The notes under the pieces: model-generated
The model's input: the letters and a program-made list of their open reading frames with translations, nothing else
Told to the model about the DNA's origin: nothing
Database searches by the model: none
Position numbers and translations under genes: made by a program
Origin: Pseudarthrobacter sp. NamE2
Lineage (GTDB): Bacteria; Actinomycetota; Actinomycetes; Actinomycetales; Micrococcaceae
DNA: 64,000 nucleotides
Direction of reading: 5' to 3'
Assembly (NCBI RefSeq): GCF_005796205.1
Contig: NZ_VAHN01000001.1
Location: 1 to 64,000, forward strand
Shown here: piece after piece, positions 34,640 to 45,742 of the stretch
Layout of the letters: each line of letters opens with the position of its first letter
Numbering within the stretch: position 1 is the stretch's first letter

Positions 34640-36178
34640 TTGTCCTCGACACTTGTTATGCCCGCACAAACCCTCCAGCCCACCGGCAGCCACCCCGGAA
34701 CCGGCCGTGACGTGCCCCGCGTCCTGTCCATCGCCGGGTCCGATCCGTCCGGCGGCGCCGGGATCCAGGCCGATCTCAAAAGCATCGCCGCGCACGGCGG
34801 GTACGGCATGGCCGCCATCACCGCCCTGACAGCGCAAAACACCCGGGGCGTGTCCGCGATCCATGTCCCGCCGGCACCGTTCCTGGCCAGCCAGCTGCAC
34901 GCCATCAGCAACGACATCACCATCGACGCCGTCAAGATCGGCATGCTGGGAGACGCCGGCGTTATCGGCACGGTCCGGGAATGGCTCGAGAAGGTGCGTC
35001 CCGCCGTCGTGGTCCTGGACCCGGTCATGGTGGCAACCAGCGGTGACAGGCTGCTCGAGGAATCCGCAGAAGAGGCGCTTCGCGGGCTGCTGCCGCTCGC
35101 CCACCTCATCACCCCCAACCTCGCCGAGTTGGCCATGCTCGTGGGCGCAGAGCCGCAGGGAACCTGGGAGGGGGCGCTGGCGCAGGGCAGGCAACTGGCT
35201 GCCGCTACCGGCGCCACCGTCCTGGTCAAGGGCGGCCACCTGGCCGGTGCCGAATGCCCGGATGCGCTGGTCAATACTGGCGGCCTGCTGGGCCAAGACG
35301 TTGTGGAGGTGCCGGGGGAGCGGGTGGCAACCCGCAACAGCCATGGCACCGGGTGCTCCCTGTCGTCGGCAATGGCTACCGTCCAGGCGCGGCTGGGCGA
35401 CTGGGAGGCCACCCTGCGTGCGGTCAAACCCTGGCTGGCCGGAGCACTTCAAACGGCGGAGCGCCTGGAGGTGGGATCGGGCAACGGTCCTGTCCACCAC
35501 TTCCACCACCTGCGGCCGGTTCCGCTGGCGGGAGAGTTTGCCCAGCAGCTCCGCGCCGCAACCGACCCGGACCTCGAGGCCATCTACGCCCTGGATTTCA
35601 TCCGCGGACTGGCGTCCGGCAGCCTGCCGGAAAAAGAGTTCGCCTATTACCTGGCGCAGGACGCAATCTATCTCAACGGCTACTCACGCGTCCTGGCCCG
35701 CGCAAGTGCCCTTGCCCCAACCGAGGCGGAGCAGCTGTTCTGGGCCCGCTCGGCCCAGCAGTGCCTTGAGGTGGAATCCGAACTCCACCGCTCCTGGCTG
35801 AGCAAGCGGCCGGTCCGGCCTGAACTTGGCCCCGTCACCAAGGCGTACGTTGACCACCTCACCGCCGCATCGGCGTCGGGCAGCTACGCGGTGCTGGCCG
35901 CGGCCGTCCTGCCCTGCTTCTGGCTCTACGCCGAAGTGGGAAAGACGCTCCATGCGCAGTTCGTTGCCGCGGGGGAACCGGCCGGACACCCCTACGCGGA
36001 CTGGCTCCGGACCTACGCCGATGAAGATTTTGCCGAAGCGACCCGCAAGGCCATCGCGATCGTCGACGAAGCCGGCCGCAACGCCTCCGGGCAGGAACGG
36101 GCGGGGATGGTGACCGCCTTCAGGCAGTCCTGCCGCCTGGAAGTGGAGTTCTTTGACGCGCCGAGGCTTTACGCCTGA
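34640..36178 (+). CDS. thiD: Fused hydroxymethylpyrimidine (phosphate) kinase and TenA family protein
   Basis: A 512-aa fusion. The ThiD domain (about residues 24-285) opens [19 protein letters not shown] and contains DPVMVATSG and the ATP-site GTGCSLSSA; it phosphorylates HMP to HMP-PP for thiamine synthesis. The TenA domain (about residues 300-512) has [21 protein letters not shown] with the active-site Cys, and a C-terminal CRLEVEFFD with the conserved Glu; TenA hydrolyses aminopyrimidine to salvage HMP. TTG 34640 is set by AAGGGA at 6-nt spacing; the next in-frame ATG is 34658. Controlled by the TPP riboswitch. Confidence 0.93.
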   Translation: MSSTLVMPAQTLQPTGSHPGTGRDVPRVLSIAGSDPSGGAGIQADLKSIAAHGGYGMAAITALTAQNTRGVSAIHVPPAPFLASQLHAISNDITIDAVKIGMLGDAGVIGTVREWLEKVRPAVVVLDPVMVATSGDRLLEESAEEALRGLLPLAHLITPNLAELAMLVGAEPQGTWEGALAQGRQLAAATGATVLVKGGHLAGAECPDALVNTGGLLGQDVVEVPGERVATRNSHGTGCSLSSAMATVQARLGDWEATLRAVKPWLAGALQTAERLEVGSGNGPVHHFHHLRPVPLAGEFAQQLRAATDPDLEAIYALDFIRGLASGSLPEKEFAYYLAQDAIYLNGYSRVLARASALAPTEAEQLFWARSAQQCLEVESELHRSWLSKRPVRPELGPVTKAYVDHLTAASASGSYAVLAAAVLPCFWLYAEVGKTLHAQFVAAGEPAGHPYADWLRTYADEDFAEATRKAIAIVDEAGRNASGQERAGMVTAFRQSCRLEVEFFDAPRLYA

Positions 36179-36200
36179 GCCGCCGGGACTGCGCCGTCTG

Positions 36201-36206
36201 TAAAAT
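36201..36206 (+). promoter_or_regulatory. -10 box of rplU-rpmA
   Basis: TAAAAT. The transcript would start near 36213 and have a leader of about 220 nt before rplU. A second -10-like TAGTCT lies near 36301. The leader may hold autoregulatory structure; I do not recognise one. Confidence 0.5.
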
Positions 36207-36436
36207 GGAAAGGCGCGGTCCCGCCACGGGTTGCTGTGGTTCCTACCACAAGCGACGCGCCGGAGCCAGCCTCATTTGCGGCCGAAGACGGAATTAGCGT
36301 AGTCTAGTTCTTCGGTGCTTACGCCAACACTTGGGTTATGACCCCACGGCGTTGAGGCACAGCGAGAAACCAGCCAGTTATGTGCTTGTTCCGCACGCAA
36401 ATTTTGTTAGAAACGTCGAGAGAAGTGAGTCCCCAA

Positions 36437-36745
36437 GTGGTGTACGCGATTGTCCGCGCAGGCGGCCGCCAAGAGAAGGTTTCCGTCGGAGACTTCGTTA
36501 CCCTCAACCGCGTCGCCGGTGGCGCCGGCAGCACCATCGAGCTGCCTGCACTGCTCCTGGTAGACGGTGACAAGGTCACCTCCGCCGCCGCCGACCTGGC
36601 CAAGGTGACCGTCACGGCTGAGATCCTCCAGGACCTCCGCGGTCCCAAGGTTGTCATCCAGAAGTTCAAGAACAAGACCGGTTACAAGAAGCGCCAGGGT
36701 CACCGCCAGGAACTGACCAAGGTCAAGATCACCGGCATCAGCTGA
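36437..36745 (+). CDS. rplU: 50S ribosomal protein L21
   Basis: A 102-aa ribosomal protein that opens [20 protein letters not shown] and ends in the basic [21 protein letters not shown] motif. The frame is open to 36380, but the conserved start is GTG 36437 (or 36440), with the partial binding site AGAAGTGAG upstream. It is followed by rpmA in the usual rplU-rpmA-obg order. Confidence 0.97.
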   Translation: MVYAIVRAGGRQEKVSVGDFVTLNRVAGGAGSTIELPALLLVDGDKVTSAAADLAKVTVTAEILQDLRGPKVVIQKFKNKTGYKKRQGHRQELTKVKITGIS

Positions 36746-36807
36746 CCCCAGCGGTTACTGTCCAGGTTTTTCAACAGCTCCACAGAATTTGAAGGCAGGC
36801 ATTTGAG

Positions 36808-37071
36808 ATGGCACATAAAAAGGGCGCGAGCTCCACTCGCAACGGTCGTGACTCCAACCCGCAGTACCTCGGCGTCAAGCGCTTCGGCGGCCAGGTAGTT
36901 TCCGCCGGCGAAATCATCGTCCGCCAGCGCGGCACCCACTTCCACCCGGGCGCAGGCGTCGGCCGCGGTGGCGACGACACCCTGTTCGCACTGACCCCGG
37001 GAGCCGTTGAATTCGGTACCCGCCGCGGTCGTCGCGTCGTCAACATCGTTGCTGCTGCAGCTGCAGAGTAA
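36808..37071 (+). CDS. rpmA: 50S ribosomal protein L27
   Basis: An 87-aa ribosomal protein near the peptidyl transferase centre. It opens [20 protein letters not shown] with no processed N-terminal extension, and [17 protein letters not shown] is conserved. ATG 36808 follows GAAGGCAGG. A strong terminator comes after the stop. Confidence 0.97.
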   Translation: MAHKKGASSTRNGRDSNPQYLGVKRFGGQVVSAGEIIVRQRGTHFHPGAGVGRGGDDTLFALTPGAVEFGTRRGRRVVNIVAAAAAE

Positions 37072-37088
37072 CAACCAGTTCTGAAGCG

Positions 37089-37125
37089 GTGGAGCGGGCC
37101 AGGCGGCCCGCTCCACTGTTCTTTT
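37089..37125 (+). terminator. Rho-independent terminator after rpmA
   Basis: A perfect 12-bp GC-rich stem (37089-37100 with 37105-37116), an AGGC loop, then TGTTCTTTT. It separates rplU-rpmA from obg. Confidence 0.92.
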
Positions 37126-37133
37126 AACCGCAT

Positions 37134-37139
37134 TACAAT
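37134..37139 (+). promoter_or_regulatory. -10 box of obg-proB
   Basis: TACAAT directly follows the rpmA terminator, 48 bases before the obg start. Confidence 0.5.
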
Positions 37140-37166
37140 CGTTGTGGCGTCCCGCGGCGCCGGTGA

Positions 37167-39918
<2,752 letters not shown>

Positions 39919-39932
39919 CTCGCCGCCTCGCC

Positions 39933-39938
39933 TAAACT
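39933..39938 (+). promoter_or_regulatory. -10 box, leaderless start of proA
   Basis: TAAACT ends 6 bases before ATG 39945 and begins 14 bases after the proB stop, suggesting an internal promoter that uncouples proA from proB. Confidence 0.5.
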
Positions 39939-39944
39939 TGAACC

Positions 39945-41321
39945 ATGACTGAGGCCCTGATCTCCACCACTGCTGAAAATTCCGTAAACGCTGCCGCCGC
40001 CGGCGCGCGGCCGGTCACGCCCGCAGCAGCGCCGGAATCAGCCGGGGCTGTTGCCGCGGAAGCGGACATCCAGGCCGCCGTGCACGCCATCGCGGACCGT
40101 TCGCGGCACGCCGCCCGCCGGATGGCCATGGCCAACCGTGCCTGGAAGGACCGCGCCCTGCGCGCCGTTGGCACCGCCCTGCAGGAGAATACCCAGGCCA
40201 TCCTGGCTGCCAACGCCCAGGACGTGGCCGCCGGCAGGGCCAACGGCACCTCCACCGCCTTGCTGGACCGGCTGACCCTGACTGAAGCACGCATCGCCGG
40301 ATTGGTGGCCGCACTCGAAAACCTGGCAAGCCTTCCCGATCCCGTGGGCAATGTGGTCCGCGGGCAAACCCTGCCCAACGGGCTCCGTCTGCGCCAGGTC
40401 AACGTGCCCATGGGCGTGGTGGCCGCGATTTACGAAGCCCGCCCCAACGTCACCGTTGACATCGCCGGGCTGGCGCTCAAGAGCGGCAATGCCGTGATCC
40501 TCCGCGGTGGCAGCGCTGCCGAGAACACCAACGGAGTGCTGGTGCGGGTGCTGCGCGAGGCGCTGGAATCCGTGGGCCTGCCCGCGGACGCCGTGCAGAC
40601 CGTGGACCAGTACGGCCGGGCCGGCGCCAACGTGCTGATGCGGGCCCGCGGCCGCGTGGACGTGCTGATTCCCCGGGGCGGACGGGACCTTATCCAGGCC
40701 GTCGTCAACAACTCCGCCGTCCCCGTCATCGAGACGGGGGAGGGCAACGTGCATATCTTCATCGACGAATCCGCCGGTGAGGAGATGGCAGTGGATATCC
40801 TGCTCAACGCCAAGACCCAACGGCCCAGCGTCTGCAACACCGTTGAGACGCTCCTGGTGCACTCGGGCTCCACGGTGCTTCCCGCCGTCGCCACCGCCCT
40901 GGCCAAGGCAGGCGTCCGGCTGCACGCGGACGAACGCATCCGCGCCGCGCTTCCCGCCGCCATCGAGTCCGAGCCCGCCACCGACGAGGACTGGGGGACG
41001 GAATACATGGACCTTGACCTGGCCGTGGCGATGGTGGACAGCCTGGACGAGGCCGTCAGGCACATCCGCACCTGGTCCACCGGACACACCGAAGCGATCC
41101 TCACCAACAACCTGTCCAACGCCGAACGCTTCGTCGCCGAGGTGGACTCCGCAGCGGTCATCGTTAACGCCTCCACCCGGTTTACCGACGGCGGCGAACT
41201 GGGCCTGGGCGCAGAGGTGGGCATCTCCACGCAGAAGCTGCACGCCCGCGGTCCCATGGGCCTGACCGAGCTGACCACCACCAAGTGGATCGTGCAGGGC
41301 GAAGGCCAGGTCCGCGCGTAG
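39945..41321 (+). CDS. proA: Glutamate-5-semialdehyde dehydrogenase (gamma-glutamyl phosphate reductase)
   Basis: A 458-aa aldehyde-dehydrogenase-fold enzyme for the second step of proline synthesis. The first 40 residues are an Ala-rich unconserved extension. The fold then shows VPMGVVAAIYEARPNVTVD, NAVILRGGSAA and the catalytic Cys in RPSVCNTVETLLVH; the C-terminus has FTDGGELGLGAEVGISTQKLHARGPMG. The leaderless promoter upstream supports ATG 39945. Confidence 0.96.
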   Translation: MTEALISTTAENSVNAAAAGARPVTPAAAPESAGAVAAEADIQAAVHAIADRSRHAARRMAMANRAWKDRALRAVGTALQENTQAILAANAQDVAAGRANGTSTALLDRLTLTEARIAGLVAALENLASLPDPVGNVVRGQTLPNGLRLRQVNVPMGVVAAIYEARPNVTVDIAGLALKSGNAVILRGGSAAENTNGVLVRVLREALESVGLPADAVQTVDQYGRAGANVLMRARGRVDVLIPRGGRDLIQAVVNNSAVPVIETGEGNVHIFIDESAGEEMAVDILLNAKTQRPSVCNTVETLLVHSGSTVLPAVATALAKAGVRLHADERIRAALPAAIESEPATDEDWGTEYMDLDLAVAMVDSLDEAVRHIRTWSTGHTEAILTNNLSNAERFVAEVDSAAVIVNASTRFTDGGELGLGAEVGISTQKLHARGPMGLTELTTTKWIVQGEGQVRA

Positions 41322-41329
41322 CGACGCGG

Positions 41330-41335
41330 TAACAT
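41330..41335 (+). promoter_or_regulatory. -10 box before the 76-aa membrane protein gene
   Basis: TAACAT, 66 bases before ATG 41401. The leader would end in AGGGGAG close to the start. Confidence 0.4.
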
Positions 41336-41400
41336 AGACCAGACGCCAGAAGGCGGCGGAAACTTCCGCTGCCTCCAAACCTTGAACCCTAGGGGAGAAC

Positions 41401-41631
41401 ATGCTGTTCCAGCAGATCGCCACAACCGTCGCCGAAGGCGGAGAACACGAACTCGCGCCGCTGTGGGCTGAGCCGTGGGTCTTCGGCGTGGTGATTTTCG
41501 CCATCCTGCTGGTCCTGATGTTCGTCACGCTGTCCTACACCAACCTGGGCAACCGCCACGCTCCCACTGAAGAGCACGCGGATCCGCACCGCCAGCACCC
41601 GAACAAGCACGATCACGGGCAGGGCCACTAA
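41401..41631 (+). CDS. Small single-pass membrane protein with His-rich tail
   Basis: A 76-aa protein I do not recognise by family. One strong membrane helix (about residues 28-46, [19 protein letters not shown]) follows an acidic N-terminus. The tail is rich in His (seven in the last 25 residues: [18 protein letters not shown]), which could bind metal. AGGGGAG ends just before ATG. It sits between proA and nadD and its stop is 1 base before the proposed nadD start. Confidence 0.7.
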   Translation: MLFQQIATTVAEGGEHELAPLWAEPWVFGVVIFAILLVLMFVTLSYTNLGNRHAPTEEHADPHRQHPNKHDHGQGH

Positions 41632-41632
41632 C

Positions 41633-42298
41633 ATTTCCCGCGTTCTGCGCCACAACGGTTCCAACCGCAGGCTGCGCCTGGGCGTGATGGGCGGGACGTT
41701 CGATCCCATCCATCACGGCCACCTGGTCGCAGCCAGCGAGGTGGCTGCCGAGTTCGACCTGGACGAGGTGGTCTTCGTTCCCACCGGCCAGCCGTGGCAG
41801 AAAACCCATAAAAAGGTCAGCGAGCCCGAACACCGGTACCTGATGACGGTTATCGCAACGGCCTCCAACCCGCGGTTCACGGTTAGCCGCGTTGATGTTG
41901 ACCGGCCAGGGCCCACCTACACCATCGACACCCTGCGTGATTTGCGGGCACAGCGCCCTGATGCGGACCTGTTCTTCATCACTGGCGCGGACGCCCTGGC
42001 CCAGATCCTGTCCTGGAAGGACATCGACGAGCTGTGGTCCCTGGCCCATTTCGTCGGCGTGACCCGGCCCGGTCATGTCCTGGACGGCATGGGACGGGAC
42101 GACGTCAGCCTGCTCGAGGTGCCGGCCATGGCCATTTCCTCCACGGACTGCCGGACGCGCGTGGCCGCGAACAATCCCGTCTGGTACCTGGTGCCGGACG
42201 GGGTGGTGCAGTACATCGCCAAGTACGGCCTCTACGCCCAGCCGGCGAGCGGGAACGGGCCGTCCTCAGAAGCACGTGAACCAGCCAGTACTGAATGA
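41633..42298 (+). CDS. nadD: Nicotinate-nucleotide adenylyltransferase, apparently with a non-standard start
   Basis: An NAD synthesis enzyme that converts nicotinate mononucleotide and ATP to deamido-[14 protein letters not shown] is the nucleotidyltransferase motif and [10 protein letters not shown] the second signature. The first ATG/GTG/TTG in frame is GTG 41684, but that would remove the first beta strand (RLRLGVM), which the fold needs. Upstream, after the previous TAA, the frame reads [18 protein letters not shown] with no standard start; ATT 41633 or a CTG (41645, 41672, 41678) must serve. I drew the gene from ATT 41633; protein 221 aa, or 204 aa from 41684. The gene itself is secure, the start is not. 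Confidence 0.9.
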   Translation: MSRVLRHNGSNRRLRLGVMGGTFDPIHHGHLVAASEVAAEFDLDEVVFVPTGQPWQKTHKKVSEPEHRYLMTVIATASNPRFTVSRVDVDRPGPTYTIDTLRDLRAQRPDADLFFITGADALAQILSWKDIDELWSLAHFVGVTRPGHVLDGMGRDDVSLLEVPAMAISSTDCRTRVAANNPVWYLVPDGVVQYIAKYGLYAQPASGNGPSSEAREPASTE

Positions 42299-42305
42299 GT
42301 CCTCA

Positions 42306-43535
42306 ATGAGCCAGGAACAGCCCCCTATCCGCAGCCGCCGGGAACTCCGCAAGGCGAGGGACGCCCAGCAGGCGGCTCCGCCCGCGGACCGTCCTCCCGC
42401 AGGCCCGGCCGCCGGCAAGCCTGAGGCCGCCGGTGCGGCCGAAAGCACCCATACCCAGCGGTCCTCCCAAATCCGTGCCAGGGACCGCGCTGCGCTGCGC
42501 ACCATCAAGGAACTTGAGGAAAAAGAGGGGCAGCTCGCCGGGGGCGGTCCGCCCACCCGGCGCCAGTTGCGGCTGCAGCAGCTGAAGGAACAGGCCCTGA
42601 CGGCGGCAAACCCCATCGTGGCGCCGGCATCCGGACCCGCAGCCCGCCAGCCCGCTGCTGCAGGAGGCAACGCGTCCGGTCAACGGGCGGCTGGTGACCC
42701 TCCTGCGCCCCAGGCCAAGGCGCCGGCAGCAGAGAAGAAGCCGGCAACAGGCCCAGGCGCCGGTCCGCAGGGCATGACTGTTGAACAGGCCCTGGCAGCG
42801 CGCGCGCTCATCGCCGAGCAGGCCAAGAACCAGCTCGCCAAGATGGAGCACATCGCCTCCCTGGACCCCGAGGCCGTCGACCCCGACATCCTCGCGGAAC
42901 AGATCGCCCTCGCTGAACGCGCAGCGGTGATGAACCGGCGCGCTATAGCGAAACAAAAGCTTGCCGAACAGGCCGGTACGCCGGTGGATCCGGCCGCAAA
43001 GGATGCAACCGGCAAGGCGCCGGCAGCCAAGGACCGTCCATCACCGTCCACCGCGGATAATCTGGCGATGGTCACCCCGCTGGAATTCGTGAAGGTGCCC
43101 GGCGTTGACCGGCCGGTGATGAAGCCGCCGGCAACCTCGCATGTTCCTGTGAGCACGCGCCCGGGTTCGAAGGTCAAACCAGATGCGAAGGTCCAGCCGG
43201 GGGCGGCGAAGCGGCGCCCCGCGAGCCGTTCCAACACGGCCACGCCCGAGGTGGCGCCGGGCCGTTCCCAGGTCATCGCCAGGGCGGAGGCTGCCGCGCG
43301 CGCAGCCACCCGCCCCAAACCCGTGGTCTTTTCGGAAAACCAGCACGAAGACCTCATCGAGGACCTGCCCCGGGTTCCGGCCAGCTCGGCTTACGGCCTC
43401 GATCCGCTTGACGCCGCTACCGCGGGGCTGGCACGGGCAAAACGGAACCGCATCCTGCAGCTCTGCGTCCTGCTCTTCGGCATTGTCGCCCTTGTCTCAG
43501 GCATTTTCCTGATTGTCAGCGGCATCTCCGGCTGA
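42306..43535 (+). CDS. Ala/Pro-rich protein with C-terminal membrane anchor
   Basis: A 409-aa protein I do not recognise. The N-terminus (IRSRRELRKARDAQQ) is basic, followed by long Ala/Pro/Lys-rich low-complexity stretches and a helical stretch near residues 160-225 (VEQALAARALIAEQAKNQLA). The only hydrophobic segment is close to the C-terminus (LQLCVLLFGIVALVSGIFLIV), so it is probably tail-anchored with the bulk in the cytoplasm. ATG 42306 starts 8 bases after nadD; no strong ribosome binding site, so translation may be coupled. It sits between nadD and rsfS. Confidence 0.75.
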   Translation: MSQEQPPIRSRRELRKARDAQQAAPPADRPPAGPAAGKPEAAGAAESTHTQRSSQIRARDRAALRTIKELEEKEGQLAGGGPPTRRQLRLQQLKEQALTAANPIVAPASGPAARQPAAAGGNASGQRAAGDPPAPQAKAPAAEKKPATGPGAGPQGMTVEQALAARALIAEQAKNQLAKMEHIASLDPEAVDPDILAEQIALAERAAVMNRRAIAKQKLAEQAGTPVDPAAKDATGKAPAAKDRPSPSTADNLAMVTPLEFVKVPGVDRPVMKPPATSHVPVSTRPGSKVKPDAKVQPGAAKRRPASRSNTATPEVAPGRSQVIARAEAAARAATRPKPVVFSENQHEDLIEDLPRVPASSAYGLDPLDAATAGLARAKRNRILQLCVLLFGIVALVSGIFLIVSGISG

Positions 43536-43575
43536 CCGGCCGGCACCAAAACTTTTCAAACCACCAAGGAGTCCC

Positions 43576-43977
43576 ATGTCTGCATCAGACACTTCCATCG
43601 CCATAGCCCGCACTGCCGCCAAGGCAGCGGCGGACAAGATTGCCCAGGACATCGTGGCCCTCGACGTGAGCGACCGGCTGGCACTGGCCGACGTTTTCCT
43701 CATCGCCTCCGCTCCGAGCGAACGCCAGGTGAACGCCATCGTGGACGGCATCGAGGAAGAGCTCGCCAAAAAGGACCTTCGGCCCGTGCGCCGTGAAGGC
43801 CGTTCGGGCGGCCGCTGGGTACTGCTGGATTACTCGGACATTGTCATCCACGTCCAGCACGAGGAGGATCGGGTGTTCTACGCCCTCGAGCGCCTTTGGA
43901 AGGACTGCCCGGTGGTCGACCTGCAGCTCGGCGACGACGCATCCGCAAAGGCCGCTGCAGCTTCCGACATCGATTAA
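43576..43977 (+). CDS. rsfS: Ribosome silencing factor RsfS
   Basis: A 133-aa protein of the RsfS/Iojap family. It binds L14 and blocks joining of the ribosomal subunits in starvation. LALADVFLIASAPSERQVNAIVDGIEEEL and GRWVLLDYSDIVIHVQHEEDRVFYALERLW are the family signatures. The frame is open to 43513, but AAGGAG at 43566-43571 places the start at ATG 43576. It ends the nadD-rsfS cluster. Confidence 0.95.
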   Translation: MSASDTSIAIARTAAKAAADKIAQDIVALDVSDRLALADVFLIASAPSERQVNAIVDGIEEELAKKDLRPVRREGRSGGRWVLLDYSDIVIHVQHEEDRVFYALERLWKDCPVVDLQLGDDASAKAAAASDID

Positions 43978-43992
43978 TCGGGCACAACACGC

Positions 43993-44002
43993 GGAATATT
44001 CC
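43993..44002. repeat. 10-bp palindrome upstream of the tRNA-Ala promoter
   Basis: GGAATATTCC, just before the -35 of the tRNA-Ala promoter. A longer ATCGGG/CCCGAT pair encloses it. It may be part of an rsfS terminator or an operator. Confidence 0.3.
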
Positions 44003-44006
44003 CGAT

Positions 44007-44036
44007 TTGGAATTTTCGGAATTGCTGTTCTAAGAT
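44007..44036 (+). promoter_or_regulatory. Promoter of the tRNA-Ala pair
   Basis: TTGGAA at 44007-44012, an 18-base spacer, and TAAGAT at 44031-44036. It is one of only two good -35/-10 pairs in the window, as expected for a strongly expressed tRNA operon. Confidence 0.7.
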
Positions 44037-44092
44037 ATTTGAGTTGCTTCGGGGAGGTCCGGAAGGAAAAACTTCGAGGAGCAGCAGGAATT

Positions 44093-44165
44093 GGGGCTGT
44101 GGCGCAGCTGGTAGCGCACCTGCATGGCATGCAGGGGGTCAGGGGTTCGAGTCCCCTCAGCTCCA
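44093..44165 (+). tRNA. tRNA-Ala (anticodon GGC), copy 1
   Basis: A 73-nt cloverleaf. Acceptor arms GGGGCTG/CAGCTCC pair, the anticodon stem CCTGC/GCAGG encloses ATGGCAT (GGC, reading GCC), and the T loop is GGTTCGAGTCC. Identical to copy 2. Confidence 0.96.
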
Positions 44166-44222
44166 CCGGACATCCGGTGGAATCACAAATTTCCGCGGAA
44201 GTGGTCCGCATCAACAAAGTAT

Positions 44223-44295
44223 GGGGCTGTGGCGCAGCTGGTAGCGCACCTGCATGGCATGCAGGGGGTCAGGGGTTCGAGTCCCCTCAGCTCCA
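44223..44295 (+). tRNA. tRNA-Ala (anticodon GGC), copy 2
   Basis: Identical over all 73 bases to the copy at 44093, 57 bases downstream. The spacer is not duplicated. Both are probably processed from one transcript that ends at the hairpin after this copy. Confidence 0.96.
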
Positions 44296-44306
44296 CGAAA
44301 ACACGG

Positions 44307-44348
44307 AAGAGGAACCATCCGGCAACGGATGGTTCCTCTTTGGTTTAT
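44307..44348 (+). terminator. Terminator after the tRNA-Ala pair
   Basis: A perfect 14-bp stem (44307-44320 with 44327-44340) and GGCAAC loop, followed by TTGGTTT. It also lies at the end of the convergent methyltransferase gene. Confidence 0.85.
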
Positions 44349-44358
44349 CCCGGGGCCT

Positions 44359-45696
44359 TCAAAGCCAGCCGGTGCGGCGCAGGGGCGGCTCGTTTCCGCC
44401 CGGACGCCGAACCAGGACCTGGTTGACACCTGTCAGGTTGTTCTCGAAACCGAGTGCACTCGAGGCCATATACAGCCGCCACACCCGCGCCCGGCCGGGG
44501 CTGGTCAGTTCAACGGCCCGGTCCCAGTTCTCCTCCAGCCGCCGGACCCAGGCCCGCAGGGTCAGGGCGTAGTGCCGGCGCAACGCCTCAACGTCCAAAA
44601 TCTCGAACCCTGCCGACTCCAGCGCAGTCACCATCTCGCCCAGGCTGATCATCTCGCCGTCGGGGAACACGTAGCGCGGGATGAAGGAGTCCGGGTCGGG
44701 GCTGGCAGGCCCGGCGTTCCACGAGATGGCATGGTTGAGCAACCTGCCGCCGGGACGCAGGAGGGCGAACAGTGCCGCGGCGTAGCCGGGTGTCTGCGCC
44801 CGCCCCACGTGTTCCGACATTCCGATTGAACTGATGGCATCGAAGGGCCCGTCGCGGACATCCCGGTAGTCCTGCACCCGGATGTCCACCTTGTCCGTCA
44901 GCCCGGCATCCGCCGCACGCTTCCGCGCCAGGATGGCCTGCTCCAAGGAAAGGGTCACGCCCACCACGCTGGCGCCATACCTGTCGGCTGCATGAAGGGC
45001 GAAGCTGCCCCAGCCGCAGCCCACGTCCAGCACGCGCATCCCGGGTTCCAGGCCCAGCTTCCGGCACACCAGGTCCAGCTTGGCTTCCTGGGCGGCATCG
45101 AGTCCGGCCGCAATCCTTCCGCCGTCGCCGGCGGCCAGCATCCCCCCGCTGTCCCCGGGCCAGACGGCGCAGGAGTAGACCATGGAGGATCCGAGCACCA
45201 GGGCGTAGAAGTCGTTGCCGACGTCGTAGTGGTGCGAGATGGCGGCCGAGTCCCGGCGGCGGGAGTGCAGCCGGCCCTTGCGGTGGATGCGCCTGACCTC
45301 CTCCGGCGGAGGTGCAGGATTGGGCCCCACGGCGCCGAGCCGGAGGGCCGTGCCCACCAGGGCCAGGAGCTCAGTGGCTGTGGGCGGCCGGAAAGGTCCC
45401 GGCCGGGCAAACTTGCCGGCGGAACTCAAGGCGGCAAAGGCTTCGAATACGTCACCCGGGGTGTCAATGTCACCGGCCACGTATGCGCGGCTCAAGCCCA
45501 GCTGGCCGGGGGACCAGATTATCCGGCGCAGGGCGCGGCGTGACCGGAACTCCACCACCGGTGCATCCTGCGGTCCGGCTTCGGAACCGTCCCAGGCCCG
45601 GAGGCGGATCGGTATCCCGTCAGTGTCCAGGACGATTGCCAAGGCCTTCGCAAGCCTGGCTGCGGCGGTGCGGTCTCTGCTGATGTTGGCTCCCAT
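44359..45696 (-). CDS. Cyclopropane-fatty-acyl-phospholipid synthase-like methyltransferase
   Basis: A 445-aa SAM-dependent methyltransferase of the Cfa/MmaA/SfmM family, which adds a methylene or methyl group to unsaturated acyl chains. The first 120 residues are the Cfa N-terminal domain (LSRAYVAGDIDTPGD). The SAM site is VLDVGCGWGSFALHAADRYG (about residue 225), then ISSIGMSEHVG and the C-terminal LTLRAWVRRLEENW. The substrate could be cis-vaccenate/oleate in membrane lipids. ATG 45696 has TAGGGT 6 bases upstream on the minus strand, so it is probably leaderless. Divergent from the flavin oxidoreductase. Confidence 0.88.
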   Translation of the reverse strand: MGANISRDRTAAARLAKALAIVLDTDGIPIRLRAWDGSEAGPQDAPVVEFRSRRALRRIIWSPGQLGLSRAYVAGDIDTPGDVFEAFAALSSAGKFARPGPFRPPTATELLALVGTALRLGAVGPNPAPPPEEVRRIHRKGRLHSRRRDSAAISHHYDVGNDFYALVLGSSMVYSCAVWPGDSGGMLAAGDGGRIAAGLDAAQEAKLDLVCRKLGLEPGMRVLDVGCGWGSFALHAADRYGASVVGVTLSLEQAILARKRAADAGLTDKVDIRVQDYRDVRDGPFDAISSIGMSEHVGRAQTPGYAAALFALLRPGGRLLNHAISWNAGPASPDPDSFIPRYVFPDGEMISLGEMVTALESAGFEILDVEALRRHYALTLRAWVRRLEENWDRAVELTSPGRARVWRLYMASSALGFENNLTGVNQVLVRRPGGNEPPLRRTGWL

Positions 45697-45702
45697 GCGC
45701 CA

Positions 45703-45708
45703 ACCCTA
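45703..45708 (-). promoter_or_regulatory. -10 box, leaderless start of the Cfa-like gene
   Basis: TAGGGT on the minus strand ends 6 bases before ATG 45696. Its inner edge is 22 bases from the -10 of the divergent oxidoreductase. Confidence 0.55.
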
Positions 45709-45730
45709 AGGCCGGAACATCCCGCCCGAC

Positions 45731-45736
45731 TATCAT
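45731..45736 (+). promoter_or_regulatory. -10 box, leaderless start of the flavin oxidoreductase
   Basis: TATCAT ends 6 bases before GTG 45743, with no ribosome binding site of useful spacing. Confidence 0.55.
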
Positions 45737-45742
45737 GGGGGA

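Noticed and set aside
44093..44295. tRNA-Ala pair as an integration site for a mobile element
   Set aside because: No integrase gene, no partial tRNA repeat downstream and no change in gene content nearby.
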